This document shows, piece by piece, positions 1 through 12,077 of a stretch of DNA of 64,000 bases; the stretch's first letter is position 1; each line of letters opens with the position of its first letter. Location: assembly GCF_045679555.1 (NCBI RefSeq), contig NC_092091.1:10937918-11001917 (forward strand), written 5' to 3'. The stretch comes from Salvelinus alpinus. Taxonomy: Eukaryota; Chordata; Actinopteri; Salmoniformes; Salmonidae. The notes under the pieces are model-generated. The model was not told the DNA's origin and did no database searches. It saw only the letters and a list, made by a program, of their open reading frames with translations. The translations under genes were made by a program, and so were the position numbers.

Positions 1-567
1 CCATCAGACTGTTAAACAGCCACCACTAACATTTAGCGGCCGCTGCCAACATACTGACTCAACTCCAGCCACTTTAAAAATGGGAATTGATGGAAATTAT
101 GTAAAAATGTACCACTAGCCACTTTAAACAATGCCACTTAATATAATGTTTACATACCCTACATTACCCATCTCATATGTATATACTGTACTCTATATCA
201 TCTACTGCATCTTGCCATCTTTATGTAATACATGTACCACTAGCCACTTTAAACTATGCCACTTTATGTTTACATACCCTACAGTACTCATCTCATATGT
301 ATATACCGTACTCTATACCATCTACTGCATCTGCCATGCCGTTCTGTACCACCACTCATTCATATATCTTTATGTACATATTCTTTATCCCTTTACACTT
401 GTGTGTGTGTGTAAGGTAGTAGTTGTGGAATTGTTAGGTTAGATTACTTGTTGGTTATTACTGCATTGTCGGAACTAGAAGCACAAGCATTTCGCTACAC
501 TCGCATTAACATCTGCTAACCATGTGTATGTGACTAATAAAATTTGATTTGATTTGATTTGATTTGG
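1..567 (+). mobile_element. LINE 3' end (non-LTR retrotransposon tail)
   Basis: The window opens inside the last codons of a LINE reading frame: the first bases match the C-terminal coding end of the minus-strand copy at 6449-6990 (residues AIRLLNSHH, then stop). A long AT-rich 3' untranslated region follows, with internal duplications of the phrase coding 'CACTAGCCACTTTAAAC', and the copy ends in tandem TTTGA/TGATT pentanucleotides at about 541-567. The pentamer tail is typical of fish L2/Rex1-type LINEs; the exact clade is inferred. It is 5'-truncated by the window edge. No functional open frame. Confidence 0.8.
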
Positions 568-600
568 TTTCAAAGATGGGTTAATGTGCTGGGATTTAGT

Positions 601-690
601 CTAGCTAGCCTAGCTTGGTTTAACCAGACTGAATGCCCTGCCACCATTGTTTCACTCAGCATTCAGTCTGGTTTACCCAGGCTAAGATTT
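601..690. repeat. Foldback (hairpin) repeat
   Basis: The left arm AGCCTAGCTTGGTTTAACCA (607 on) is answered by an almost perfect reverse complement ending near 686, with a loop of about 25 bases. This is a short imperfect palindrome of the MITE or foldback kind. No coding capacity. Confidence 0.6.
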
Positions 691-867
691 ACCCTCAAGC
701 ATGCCTCGGCATTGAGTTTCCTCATCAGAGTATGTGATTAAGTTAATCAGCTATTAGACCACTGAAGAACCACTCTACTGCAATATTCTGAAGTAGATTA
801 CAAGACTCTTCTAGTACCGAGGGACTAGTATGTAAATGCAGTAACAGTAGCTCTCAAATCAGCTTGA

Positions 868-1194
868 ACCGCTTCACTTCCATCCCAGTCAGACTCTATG
901 TGGACCGTTTCACTTGCATCCCAGTCAGACTCTATGTGAACCGTTTCACTTGCATCCCAGTCAGACTCTATGTGAACCGTTTCACTTCCATCCCAGTCAG
1001 ACTCTATGTGAACCGTTTCACTTGCATCCCAGTCAGACTCTGTGGACCGTTTCACTTCCATCCCAGTCAGACTCTATGTGAACCGTTTCACTTGCATCCC
1101 AGTCAGACTCTGTGGACCGTTTCACTTCCATCCCAGTCAGACTCTATGTGAACCGTTTCACTTCCATCCCAGTCAGACTCTATGTGAACCGTAA
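868..1194. repeat. Minisatellite, about 36-bp unit, nine copies
   Basis: Tandem copies of a unit containing CATCCCAGTCAGACTCT, alternating between a 36-base form (with CTATGTGAACC) and a 34-base form (with CTGTGGACC). A second C/G variant (ACTTCCATC or ACTTGCATC) gives a mosaic order. The frames that stay open through it on both strands are by-products of the repeat. Confidence 0.9.
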
Positions 1195-1335
1195 ACAATT
1201 TGGGTCACTGGTTGCTTTTGAGCCCTAGAAGGATGGAAAATGACTAGGCTCTCATTATAGTTCCAAAACTAGATCACATGGTTCCACTTATCAGTGAAGT
1301 CTGTCTGACTGCCACTCACCATTTTACCAGGCAAC

Positions 1336-4060
1336 GACCGGAACACCTCCTGTACCTCTACAACGGCTGGAACACCTCCTGTACCTCTACAAAGGCTGGA
1401 ACACCTCCTGTACCTCTACAACGGCTGGAACACCTCCTGTACCTCTACAATGACTGGAACACCTCCTGTACCTCTACAATGACTGGAACACCTCCTGTAC
1501 CTCTACAACTGCTGGAACACCTCCTGTACCTCTACAACGGCTGGAACACCTCCTGTACCTCTACAATGACTGGAACACCTCCTGTACCTCTACAATGACT
1601 GGAACACCTCCTGTACCTCTACAACGGCTGGAACACCTCCTGTACCTCTACAATGACTGGAACACCTCCTGTACCTCTACAATGACTGGAACACCTCCTG
1701 TACCTCTACAACGGCTGGAACACCTCCTGTACCTCTACAATGACTGGAACACCTCCTGTACCTCTACAATGACTGGAACACCTCCTGTACCTCTACAACG
1801 GCTGGAACACCTCCTGTACCTCTACAACGACTGGAACACCTCCTGTACCTCTACAACGGCTGGAACACCTCCTGTACCTCTACAACGGCTGGAACACCTC
1901 CTGTACCTCTACAACGACTGGAACACCTCCTGTACCTCTACAATGACTGGAACACCTCCTGTACCTCTACAACGGCTGGAACACCTCGTGTACCTCTACA
2001 ACGACTGGAACACCTCCTGTACCTCTACAATGACTGGAACACCTCCTGTACCTCTACAATGGCTGGAACACCTCGTGTACCTCTACAATGACTGGAACAC
2101 CTCCTGTACCTCTACAACGACTGGAACACCTCCTGTACCTCTACAATGACTGGAACACCTCCTGTACCTCTACAATGGCTGGAACACCTCCTGTACCTCT
2201 ACAATGACTGGAACACCTCCTGTACCTCTACAATGGCTGGAACACCTCCTGTACCTCTACAAAGGCTGGAACACCTCCTGTACCTCTACAATGACTGGAA
2301 CACCTCCTGTACCTCTACAACGGCTGGAACACCTCCTGTACCTCTACAATGACTGGAACACCTCCTGTACCTCTACAATGACTGGAACACCTCCTGTACC
2401 TCTACAATGACTGGAACACCTCCTGTACCTCTACAATGACTGGAACACCTCCTGTACCTCTACAACGGCTGGAACACCTCCTGTACCTCTACAACGGCTG
2501 GAACACCTCCTGTACCTCTACAACGGCTGGAACACCTCCTGTACCTCTACAACGACTGGAACACCTCCTGTACCTCTACAACGGCTGGAACACCTCCTGT
2601 ACCTCTACAATGGCTGGAACACCTCCTGTACCTCTACAACGACTGGAACACCTCCTGTATCTCTACAACGGCTGGAACACCTCCTGTACCTCTACAACGG
2701 CTGGAACACCTCCTGTACCTCTACAACGGCTGGAACACCTCCTGTACCTCTACAACGGCTGGAACACCTCCTGTACCTCTACAATGACTGGAACACCTCC
2801 TGTACCTCTACAACGGCTGGAACACCTCCTGTACCTCTACAATGGCTGGAACACCTCCTGTACCTCTACAACGGCTGGAACACCTCCTGTATCTCTACAA
2901 CGGCTGGAACACCTCCTGTACCTCTACAACGGCTGGAACACCTCCTGTACCTCTACAATGACTGGAACACCTCCTGTACCTCTACAATGGCTGGAATACC
3001 TCCTGTACCTCTACAATGACTGGAACACCTCCTGTACCTCTACAACGACTGGAACACCTCCTGTACCTCTACAATGACTGGAACACCTCCTGTACCTCTA
3101 CAATGGCTGGAACACCTCCTGTACCTCTACAATGACTGGAACACCTCCTGTACCTCTACAATGGCTGGAACACCTCCTGTACCTCTACAAAGGCTGGAAC
3201 ACCTCCTGTACCTCTACAATGACTGGAACACCTCCTGTACCTCTACAACGACTGGAACACCTCCTGTACCTCTACAACGACTGGAACACCTCCTGTACCT
3301 CTACAACGGCTGGAACACCTCCTGTACCTCTACAATGGCTGGAACACCTCCTGTACCTCTACAATGACTGGAACACCTCCTGTACCTCTACAATGACTGG
3401 AACACCTCCTGTACCTCTACAATGACTGGAACACCTCCTGTACCTCTACAATGACTGGAACACCTCCTGTACCTCTACAACGGCTGGAACACCTCCTGTA
3501 CCTCTACAACGACTGGAACACCTCCTGTACCTCTACAACGGCTGGAACACCTCCTGTACCTCTACAATGGCTGGAACACCTCCTGTACCTCTACAATGAC
3601 TGGAACACCTCCTGTACCTCTACAATGACTGGAACACCTCCTGTACCTCTACAATGACTGGAACACCTCCTGTACCTCTACAATGACTGGAACACCTCCT
3701 GTACCTCTACAACGGCTGGAACACCTCCTGTACCTCTACAACGGCTGGAACACCTCCTGTACATCTACAATGACTGGAACACCTCCTGTACCTCTACAAC
3801 GGCTGGAACACCTCCTGTATCTCTACAACGGCTGGAACACCTCCTGTACCTCTACAACGGCTGGAACACCTCCTGTACCTCTACAACGACTGGAACACCT
3901 CCTGTACCTCTACAACGGCTGGAACACCTCCTGTATCTCTACAACGGCTGGAACACCTCCTGTACCTCTACAACGGCTGGAACACCTCCTGTACCTCTAC
4001 AACGACTGGAACACCTCCTGTACCTCTACAATGACTGGAACACCTCCTGTACCTCTACAA
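1336..4060. repeat. Large 29-bp minisatellite, about 94 copies
   Basis: About 2.7 kb of a 29-base unit with core GGAACACCTCCTGTACCTCT. The variable part is CTACAA followed by TGACT, CGGCT, CGACT, TGGCT, AGGCT or TGCT. Because 29 is not divisible by three, each copy shifts the frame, and a run of three copies is read as one 29-residue period. Where the unit carries CAATGAC (ATG TGA overlap) the frame closes and another opens, producing a ladder of artefactual ORFs. The variants are interspersed in blocks, as expected from unequal exchange. No gene signals. Confidence 0.97.
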
Positions 4061-4263
4061 CTTGTCTTTTCTGTCCTTCTTTCCTTCATGAGCACCGATA
4101 GGTAGAAGCACAGGATATATCTCCATCTTATTGTGAACACCTCTCAACCACATTCAGATCCTTGAGGAAAGGAGACAAGGAAAGGAAGATACTAGAACTG
4201 TCATGCTCTGAAATGACTGCAGTAGAAAGAACAGGCGTCTGTCTCAGAGAGTGCAGTAGTTTT

Positions 4264-4500
4264 GGGGCTCCCGAGTGGCGCAGCGGTCTAAGGCACTGCA
4301 TCTCAGTACTAGAGGCTTCACTACAGACCCTGGTTCGATTCCAGGCTGTATCATAACCTTGGGAGTCCCATAGGCCTGTGCACAATTGACCCAGCGTCAT
4401 CCGGGTTAGGGTTTGGCCGTTGTAGGCCGTCATTGTAAATAAGAATTTGTTCTTAACTGACTTGCCTAATTAAATAAAGGTTACGGTAAATAAAAATAAA
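4264..4500 (+). mobile_element. tRNA-derived SINE (salmonid type)
   Basis: The 5' head has an A-box-like GAGTGGCGCAGCGGTCT (about 4273) and a B box GGTTCGATTCC (about 4332), the split promoter of a tRNA-derived SINE. The body leads to the tail AAGAATTTGTTCTTAACTGA and TTAAATAAAGG, the LINE-related 3' tail shared by salmonid SINEs, then an A-rich end. It is a SmaI/FokI-like type by recall, and the subfamily is not certain. It is not a tRNA gene: the cloverleaf is incomplete and the tail is retroposon-like. Confidence 0.85.
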
Positions 4501-6448
4501 ACAATTAATTAAAGTGAGCAGTCTCTCTGCCTGCTGTGTTGAGGTACAGAGAGTGCCAGCTTTCTAAGGCTACTGTGGTGCTGAGGGACTGTGTGGGCGT
4601 TCACTCTCTCTCTGCAGTGAGTAAACTCTCCCTTTGAAATGCAGTGGGTAGGTAGGACAGGACAAATTTCTCTATCTTTCACACAGACACACACCATTCT
4701 CTCTATATGGTCTGTCTCTTGATAGAAAGATAGTCTAGGGAGAGGGGGAGAGCAGTCACATCACAGACAGGCATTATTGCTGAAAGCAAGCATATTGGGC
4801 TGAGGCGACCGTTCCATTTAAGCGGTGCAGTATAGCAGTAAACATTAATCCTCTACTGAAGAGCTCTATTCCCACTGGTCGTCCTGCACCATCTCCCTCC
4901 CTGATCCCAGATCTGCTGACTGCACCTGGTGCACCAGGCATCCAATTTGCCTGACACCTAGGCTCTAAGGTGCTTGGACTTAAACCAGCCGTGCAAGCTA
5001 AGACGGTCCTTTTGGGAAGCTAAATTTCACGTAGGCGACAGCTCTGCCTTTTTGTTTTTGACGTAGAGTTCCATACTGAAATTCTCCCTGAGGAAACTAG
5101 ATGATTAGGTTTGTTACCATGCTGGCTTGGCGTCGTTCTCATATGTGTTGCAGCTATTCTTGATTATATTTGTGTATTGTGTTAGCTTTTAAAGGAATAA
5201 AAAAACATGCCTCAAGCTTTAACATAAATTCCCACACTCCCAACGAGAGACAAAATCCAAATCCTAAATCCAGTGAGAGACAAAACATAATTGAGGGCTG
5301 GGAGTTTTGAGTACGTAACCATGATAACCGCCACGTCAATACGGAAATCTGTTGTCCGAAAATAATCCCGCCTACATATTTTACATATGTCTTAACGCTC
5401 AACATTCACTTGAAGAGGCATATCTACGGCGTCGTTGTTTTAAAATAAACTGGTTGAAACCAACCCGTAACCCCAAACTGCCTACTAGCAGTTCTGAAAT
5501 CCACCCTAAACTGAGAGTAAATTCCGAGGCTCACTTCCTCTCCATGAAGAGTGACTGAAAGGCCCCCAGGCAAGCAGTGGTTTACTCGATAGCCATACCA
5601 ATTTTATACCAAATTAGTTTTCTGAGTAACTTTTCTTTAGGGGAATTGCTATCTCTGTCAGCTTTCCTGGAAGGACTCAGTGTCCCGAAATAAGATTTGT
5701 GAGATGGGAAAGAATGGAGAATGTTCTTTTTCTCTGGGTTTTCTCACCTCGAGCGATGGTATCACTTGTCATTGTGTTGAAGGTCACTATGACAGTTCTT
5801 TTTCATAATACCTGTCTCCTGGTTGTCCATTTGACCCCGTGACCCTGTCTTGGGTTGTCATGAAGATGGATGACATGTCACTGTGCATCAACTCATTGAT
5901 GACCTGAAACCTGACACCTCTGGCCTTTTGCGATGCTCAGCATAACAAGAATATATGACAAGTGATGACAAGCTTCTTCTTTTTTTGTCATACAGTGAAA
6001 AAAAATCCAATATCCAGACTACTCCAATATGTTACTGGCTGTGTGGGCTGTAGATCAGCTGTGGTTACACAAGCACGACATTGTGGATGCAATTAGTATT
6101 CATTACCAACTTGTTATCGTTTGCTTCCTGCGGCCTCATGCAATTGACATCCCTACATCTGAATTATTTAATAAGAGAAGTCAAAACAAGGATCTATGGA
6201 TAACTTTTTTTTTTTTAATTACTGTTCTGTCTCCCCTCGCAGATTCTTACGTAATAGTCAATCAAGCTCCTTCGTAGCCTACATAGAGATAGAATGGAAT
6301 AAGGGGAAAATAAAGACATGATTTTATATGAGATATAGTAAAACGGGAGTGAAAGAGATGGTTTGATCAGGAGAGTTGGAGGTTAAATATTTATTGGAAG
6401 TGTGTCTATGATCTTTGACCCACACAGGGCCTCTATAGGCCACCTGTG
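4501..6448. other. Non-coding stretch, nothing recognised
   Basis: Unique-looking AT-moderate DNA. The ORFs here are short and have no recognisable protein content or splice context. There is a poly-T/poly-A interruption near 5985-6005 and 6207. No gene or repeat could be assigned. Confidence 0.5.
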
Positions 6449-6990
6449 TCAAATCAAATCAAATGTCATTGGTCACATACACATGGTTAGCAGATGTTAA
6501 TGCGAGTGTAGCGAAATGCTTGTGCTTCTAGTTACGACCGTGCAGTAATATCTAACAAGTAATCTAACAATTTCACAACTACCTTATTTCACAACAACTA
6601 TGTAAAGGAATGAATAAGAATATGTACATATAAATATATGGGTGAGCGATGGCCGAACAGCATAGGCAAGATGCAGTAGATGGTATAAAATACAGTATAT
6701 AATATGATGAGTAATGTAGGTTATGTAAACATTATATAAAGTGGCATTGTTTAAAGTGACTAGTGATACATTTATTACATCCAATTTTTTATTATTAAAG
6801 TGGCTAGAGATTTGAGTCAGTATGTTGGCAGCAGCCACTCAATGTTAGTGGTGGCTGTTTAACAGTCTGATGGCCTTGAGATAGAAGCTGTTTTTCAGTC
6901 TCTCGGCCCCAGCTTTGATGCACCTGTACTGACCTCGCCTTCTGGATGATAGCGGGGTGAACAGGCAGTGGCTCAGGTGGTTGTTGTCCT
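6449..6990 (-). mobile_element. LINE 3' end, second copy
   Basis: Reverse-strand copy of the element at 1-567. Read on the minus strand, a frame coding KDNNHLSHCLFTPLSSRRRG and then the LKNSFYLKAIRLLNSHH end (stop near 6848) is followed by the same AT-rich 3' region, closing with TCAAATCAAATCAAAT (plus strand, 6449). The protein tail is the extreme C-terminus of a fish LINE ORF2. The copy is 5'-truncated; its upstream boundary near 6990-7065 is uncertain. Confidence 0.8.
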
Positions 6991-7084
6991 TGATGGCAGT
7001 AGTGATGTCATGGTTGGCACAGTGTGGGTATCCCAGGTCTCTAGGAGACGATTGCCACAGCGCCAATCCTCTACTGTTGCCCTT

Positions 7085-7245
7085 TTCTGGATGTCTTTTT
7101 GTCTGGCTGTCTGCTGTCTGTTTGGCTGTCTGTGTCTATCTGTCTGTCTGTGTCTATCTGTCTGTCTGCTGTCTGTTTGGCTGTCTGTGTCTATCTGTCT
7201 GTCTGTGTCTATCTGTTGTCTGACTGTCTGTCTCTGACTGTCTAG
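7085..7245. repeat. TCTG-rich simple repeat
   Basis: Irregular tandem TGTCTGTCTGTGTCTATC units, including a longer period of about 70 bases. ORFs rich in Cys, Leu and Val across it are artefacts. Confidence 0.85.
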
Positions 7246-8175
7246 TTATGCATCTCTCCACTCTATTGCCTATATATCCTCTAACTATCTCTCCATCCTT
7301 ATACTCTCTCTCGGTTTCATAGTCTATTATTTGACCATCACTGCTGTGTCGTCTATCTCTCCTTGTGTCTCTGTCTTGATATTGATGAAGGTGAATACAC
7401 TTAGTTTGATCCTTTCCTCTTGTTGTATATTATTATTATAGCACATCCTTCCTCATTGGTCAGAGAAGATTGGCCACGCATGTGAGAGCAGTATGATGCC
7501 AGCCCAGCCTATATATCCAACTGTTAGCTTCCTGGGGTTTATTCTGTCTGATCCGAGCAGTAAGGTATGGAGCCTTGCATGCCGACTAAACCGGGCGCGC
7601 GCGTGGGTGCGCCATCGTACGCGCATGTTGATTTTGTCCATCCACACCAGACGTGATCAGGACACGGAGGTTGAAATATCAAAACGGAACTCTGAACCAA
7701 CTATATTAATTTGAGGACAGGTCGAAACACATGAAACATTCATGGACATTTAATTTGTCCTGGGATATAAACATTGGGTTATTATTTTACCTGAAATAAT
7801 GCACAAGGTCATTTATTTCAGGATTTTTGTAGAATTCGTGTGTTCTCTACTCCGACAATTAATCCCCAGATAAAAGGGGAAACCTAGTTAGTTTCTAGTA
7901 ATCTCTCCTCCTTCAGACTTCTTCTTCTTTGGATTTAATATGGCGGTTGGCAACCAACTTTAAGGTACATTACCACCACCAACTGGACTGGAGTGTGGAC
8001 CTCAGTTCATCTTTCAATCATCTACGTGGGTGTAAGCTCGTGAAAACCAATGAGGAGATGGGAGAGGCGAGACTTGCAGTGTGTCACACGTCAAAAATAT
8101 AACCAAGTGCTATTTTAGCGCCTGGCTATGCAGACGCTCGTTGACTCGCGTGAGAAGTTTGGATGAAATGATTGA
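7246..8175. other. Non-coding stretch, nothing recognised
   Basis: No coherent coding frame, splice-bounded exon or known repeat was recognised. A GC-rich patch with several CpGs lies at about 7588-7630 (GGGCGCGCGCGTGGGTGC), too short to call a CpG island. Confidence 0.45.
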
Positions 8176-8177
8176 AT

Positions 8178-8678
8178 AACAATCACCAGTCAAAAGTTTG
8201 GACACACCTACTCATTCAAGGGTTTTTCTTTATTTTGACTATTTTCTACATTGTAGAATAATAGTGAAGACATCAACACTATGAAATAACACATATGGGG
8301 TGGCAGGTAGCCTAGTGGTTAGTGTGTTAGACTAGTAAACAAAAGGTTATAAGATCGAATCCCCGAGCTGACAAGACAAAAATCTGTTGTTCTGCCGCTG
8401 AACAAGGCAGTTAACCCACTGTTCCTAGGCCGTCATTGAAAATAAGAATTTGTTCTTAACTGACTTGCCTAGTTAAATAAAAATAAAATAAGCAAAAAAG
8501 TGTTAAACAAATCAAAATATATTTTCTATTTGAGATTCTTCAAAGTATCCACCCTTTGCCTTGATGACAGCTTTGCACACTCTTGGCATTCTCTCAACCA
8601 GTTTCACCTGGAATGAAAATAGTAAAAATAAAGAAAAACCCTTGAAATGAGTAGGTGTGCCCAAAACTTTGACTGGTA
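8178..8678 (-). mobile_element. Truncated Tc1-like element interrupted by a SINE
   Basis: The left terminal region CAGTCAAAAGTTTGGACACA (about 8190) and the right terminal region ending CTTTGACTGGTACTGTA (about 8679) are inverted copies typical of a Tc1/mariner element. Between them, minus strand, only the extreme transposase C-terminus remains (VERMPRVCKAVIKAKGGYFE near 8530-8620). Most of the transposase is deleted, and a HpaI-type SINE sits at 8295-8487. It is a dead, internally deleted element. Confidence 0.8.
8295..8487 (+). mobile_element. HpaI-type SINE
   Basis: The head GGTGGCAGGTAGCCTAGTGG, B-box-like AGATCGAATCCCCGAG, and body TGAACAAGGCAGTTAACCCA match the salmonid HpaI SINE family as I know it. 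The tail AATAAGAATTTGTTCTTAAC and TTAAATAAAAATAAAA are also present. It lies inside a decayed Tc1 element, so it inserted after that element. This family is restricted to salmonids and is the best single taxonomic marker here. Confidence 0.9.
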
Positions 8679-8689
8679 CTGTATGTGTA

Positions 8690-9408
8690 CATTGATTTTG
8701 CAACGCTCGTGCATTAGAAACACACATTTTCGTTAGTCCATTTGTGTGCCTTCATGAACACACCCCTGGACTCAATGGCCACGCCCAGAATCCAGTTGAG
8801 GGTCTGAGATTGGGATTGGGACAGCTTGGAACTCGAAAGCCCAGCTGTGATTAACGTAGAGAGGGTTTCACTGGCTTAGCAGCACAAACATCCAGCACTG
8901 CCAAATCACAGGACTAGGATTACGGCCAGGAACTAGGACATACACTTCCTGTTCGGCTTTAAGGTGCAAGTTGGTGAGCCAATCGACACCCAAGAAATGG
9001 TTGGCTGGTGTTAGGATCGGGCTTGTTTAGGAGAAACAGTGGGTGGCTGTCTGCTCCTTACTCTCAGTCCCTGATAGACTCTGTCACAGGTGCCTTAGCA
9101 AGGTCATAGGAGAAAAGAGACCCATATATTGTTTGAGGGTTTGGAAATAAATCCGGAACAGATGAAAAAATATATATTATTTATTTTTAGGACAAGATGT
9201 CCCGAAAGTTAAAAGCCAAAGGTGCTAAAGTGAAGTTGAGGAGAGTGCAACATTACCTACAGTAACATTTATATGTACTATAGAGATGTGTGGTGTGGAA
9301 CTGACATGTTTCTCATTCATGTTGAGTAAATATATGGGTCAAGCTTTATGCAATATATTTATATTGATTGTGGACCTCTATGTAGTTCAATGTGATTGAT
9401 TTTATTAA
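8690..9408. other. Non-coding stretch, nothing recognised
   Basis: No coding frame or recognised repeat. It becomes AT-rich toward 9130-9408, leading into a minisatellite. Confidence 0.45.
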
Positions 9409-9414
9409 ATATGT

Positions 9415-9910
9415 TTATTGTAATATATACAGGGCTGTTTTTTTATTGTAATATATACAGTGCTGTTTTTTATTGTAATATATACAGGGCTGTTTTTTTA
9501 TTGTAATATATACAGGACTGTTTTTTATTGTAATATATACAGGGCTGTTTTTTTATTGTAATATATACAGGGCTGTCTTTTTATTGTAATATATACAGGG
9601 CTGTTTTTTTATTGTAATATATACAGGGCTGTTTTTTTATTGTAATATATACAGTGCTGTTTTTTATTGTAATATATACAGGGCTGTTTTTTATTGTAAT
9701 ATATACAGTGCTGTTTTTTATTGTAATATATACAGGGCTGTTTTTTATTGTAATATATACAGGGCTGTTTTTTTATTGTAATATATACAGGGCTGTTTTT
9801 TTATTGTAATATATACAGTGCTGTTTTTTATTGTAATATATACAGGGCTGTTTTTTATTGTAATATATACAGGGCTGTTTTTTTATTGTAATATATACAG
9901 GACTGTTTTG
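9415..9910. repeat. 28-bp minisatellite, about 18 copies
   Basis: Unit TTATTGTAATATATACAGGG plus CTGTTTTT, with T-run length differing by one or two between copies and GGG/GTG/GAC variants. AT-rich and non-coding. Confidence 0.95.
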
Positions 9911-9966
9911 TAAAAGAGATGTTTAATCTCAATGTGACTCCCTGTTTAAATAAAGGTAAAATAAAA
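9911..9966 (+). mobile_element. Retroposon tail remnant
   Basis: CTCCCTGTTTAAATAAAGGT followed by AAAATAAAAAC resembles the 3' tail shared by salmonid SINEs and LINEs. It directly abuts the 28-bp minisatellite. Only the tail is visible. Confidence 0.5.
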
Positions 9967-11100
9967 ACATTTTAAAAAATAAGGTCTGTCTATATGGTCT
10001 TTCCACTGAATAAGCCCATAGAGGGTGTATAGAGACATTTGAGGTGGTCATTTAGGCAGGGATCTACGCTGATATTTTTTTTAAAGGAGCACGTGTGGGT
10101 GAAAATGTGAAAAAAATGTAGGCGCACACAAAAAAAATTAGGAGCACAATTAAAAATATTTGAGGTAATAAAGCTGAAATCCTTAAATTTTTCTAGGTGC
10201 ACTGGTGCTTCTAAATAGAAATTCCAGATGTTTAGGTGTATATACAAGTAAAATGGCCGCCCTCTAGAGCCCTGTTAGCTCTGTGCAGATATGACACATC
10301 AGTGGTTCAGCATCTGATAAGGAAGCCTACACGAAAGTGGACTTTCACTTGAAACGTAATACTTGGTGTTCTGTGAAGGTTGCGTAATGATCTTTTGGCT
10401 ATTGCCTGGTCTCGCCGACTCCTTTTTAATTTTCCAGTTCACTTCTTTTTCCAAGAAGTTATAGTGAAGATAATGGCTCTTTGTCCTCAGAAGAGAATTA
10501 AAGTCACATTAGCAAAATTAGATTAGCGGCGCTAACCTATGTTTTGATGTGACTCTTTACTTTACTTTTATTTACTGCGATTGGGCGTCTTTCGATAAGA
10601 TGACCCGGCTGGCATCAGGTCAAAAATGTCCTTCTTACGTTTCCCCTGTTGACCTGTTGGGTGCCGGTGTTGCGTTAAAAAAAAAAGCCCACCTTGTCTC
10701 AACGAGTTAAGAGTGACAGCAGTAAACAGGAGATGACGTCGTCAGGTCACCGTTGTCAGACGTAGCCCTTAGAGCTTTATCTAAACGCTTAGCGTCATAG
10801 GGCTGCCACAATGGCACCGTACGTGTTGTGTACTTTTGAAGGTGTCTTAGCAAGCCAATCAGTCTCTCATCCATAGCTAAACCAAGCCCAAGCCCAGCTA
10901 TAATTGGCACGGTAGTGTGAAAAGGGTACCAGTGAGTTTATTTATATGCAGGTTTATGAAGAGAATGCATCAGATCTCTATCAGGGACCAGATTTATGCC
11001 GGTTTGTATATTTTATGCGTTTTGGATAGAGGATCTTAGCCAAAACACAGGCTACTACATGAGACTGTGTCTGTATCTAACGCCCTTGATAAGAGTTGTC
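9967..11100. other. Non-coding stretch, nothing recognised
   Basis: Contains A-rich patches (10075-10165) and otherwise unremarkable sequence. No exon or repeat could be supported. Confidence 0.45.
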
Positions 11101-11104
11101 AGCA

Positions 11105-12077
11105 GATACCTATCTAACCATTATGCGGTTCTGGGGGATCTGCAGGTACCTATCTAACCATGATGTAGTTCTGGGGGATCTGCAGATACCTATCTAACCA
11201 TGATGTAGTTCTGGGGGATCTGCAGGTACCTATCTAACCATTATGTAGTTCTGGGGGATCTGCAGGTACCTATCTAACCATTATGTAGTTCTGGGGGATC
11301 TGCAGGTACCTATCTAACCATTATGTAGTTCTGGGGATCTGCAGGTACCTATCTAACCATTATGTAGTTCTGGGGATCTGCAGATACCTATCTAACCATT
11401 ATGTAGTTCTGGGGGATCTGCAGGTACCTATCTAACCATTATGTAGTTCTGGGGGATCTGCAGGTACCTATCTAACCATTATGTAGTTCTGGGGGATCGG
11501 CAGGTACCTATCTAACCATGATGTAGTTCTGGGGGATCTGCAGGTACCTATCTAACCATTATGTAGTTCTGGGGGATCTGCAGGTACCTATCTAACCATG
11601 ATGTAGTTCTGGGGGATCTGCAGGTACCTATCTAACCATTATGTAGTTCTGGGGGATCTGCAGATACCTATCTAACCGTGATGTAGTTCTGGGGGATCTG
11701 CAGGTACCTATCTAACCATTATGTAGTTCTGGGGGATCTGCAGGTACCTATCTAACCATTATGTAGTTCTGGGGATCTGCAGGTACCTATCTAACCATGA
11801 TGTAGTTCTGGGGGATCTGCAGGTACCTATCTAACCATTATGTAGTTCTGGGGGATCTGCAGATACCTATCTAACCATGATGTAGTTCTGGGGGATCTGC
11901 AGGTACCTATCTAACCATTATGTAGTTCTGGGGGATCTGCAGGTACCTATCTAACCATGATGTAGTTCTGGGGGATCTGCAGGTACCTATCTAACCATGA
12001 TGTAGTTCTGGGGGATCTGCAGGTACCTATCTAACCATTATGTAGTTCTGGGGGATCTGCAGGTACCTATCTAACCA
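11105..12077. repeat. 40-bp minisatellite, 24 copies
   Basis: Unit GTACCTATCTAACCATTATG plus TAGTTCTGGGGGATCTGCAG. Variants are ATT/ATG at the central ATG, GTACC/ATACC at the start and GGGGG/GGGG run length. The single CTGGGGATC deletions give a few 39-base copies. Very homogeneous, so recent expansion or frequent gene conversion is likely. Non-coding. Confidence 0.95.

Noticed and set aside
1336..4060. CRISPR-like regularly repeated array
   Set aside because: The units are directly tandem with no unique spacers, and the organism is a vertebrate. The same holds for the 40-bp, 35-bp and 31-bp arrays.
1278..4105. Series of ORFs repeating MTGTPPVPLQ and similar
   Set aside because: Products of a 29-bp minisatellite read in rotating frames. 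They begin and end wherever the unit carries ATG or TGA.
4264..4345. tRNA gene at the SINE head
   Set aside because: A and B boxes are present but the body continues into a SINE tail with a LINE-like 3' end; no complete cloverleaf.
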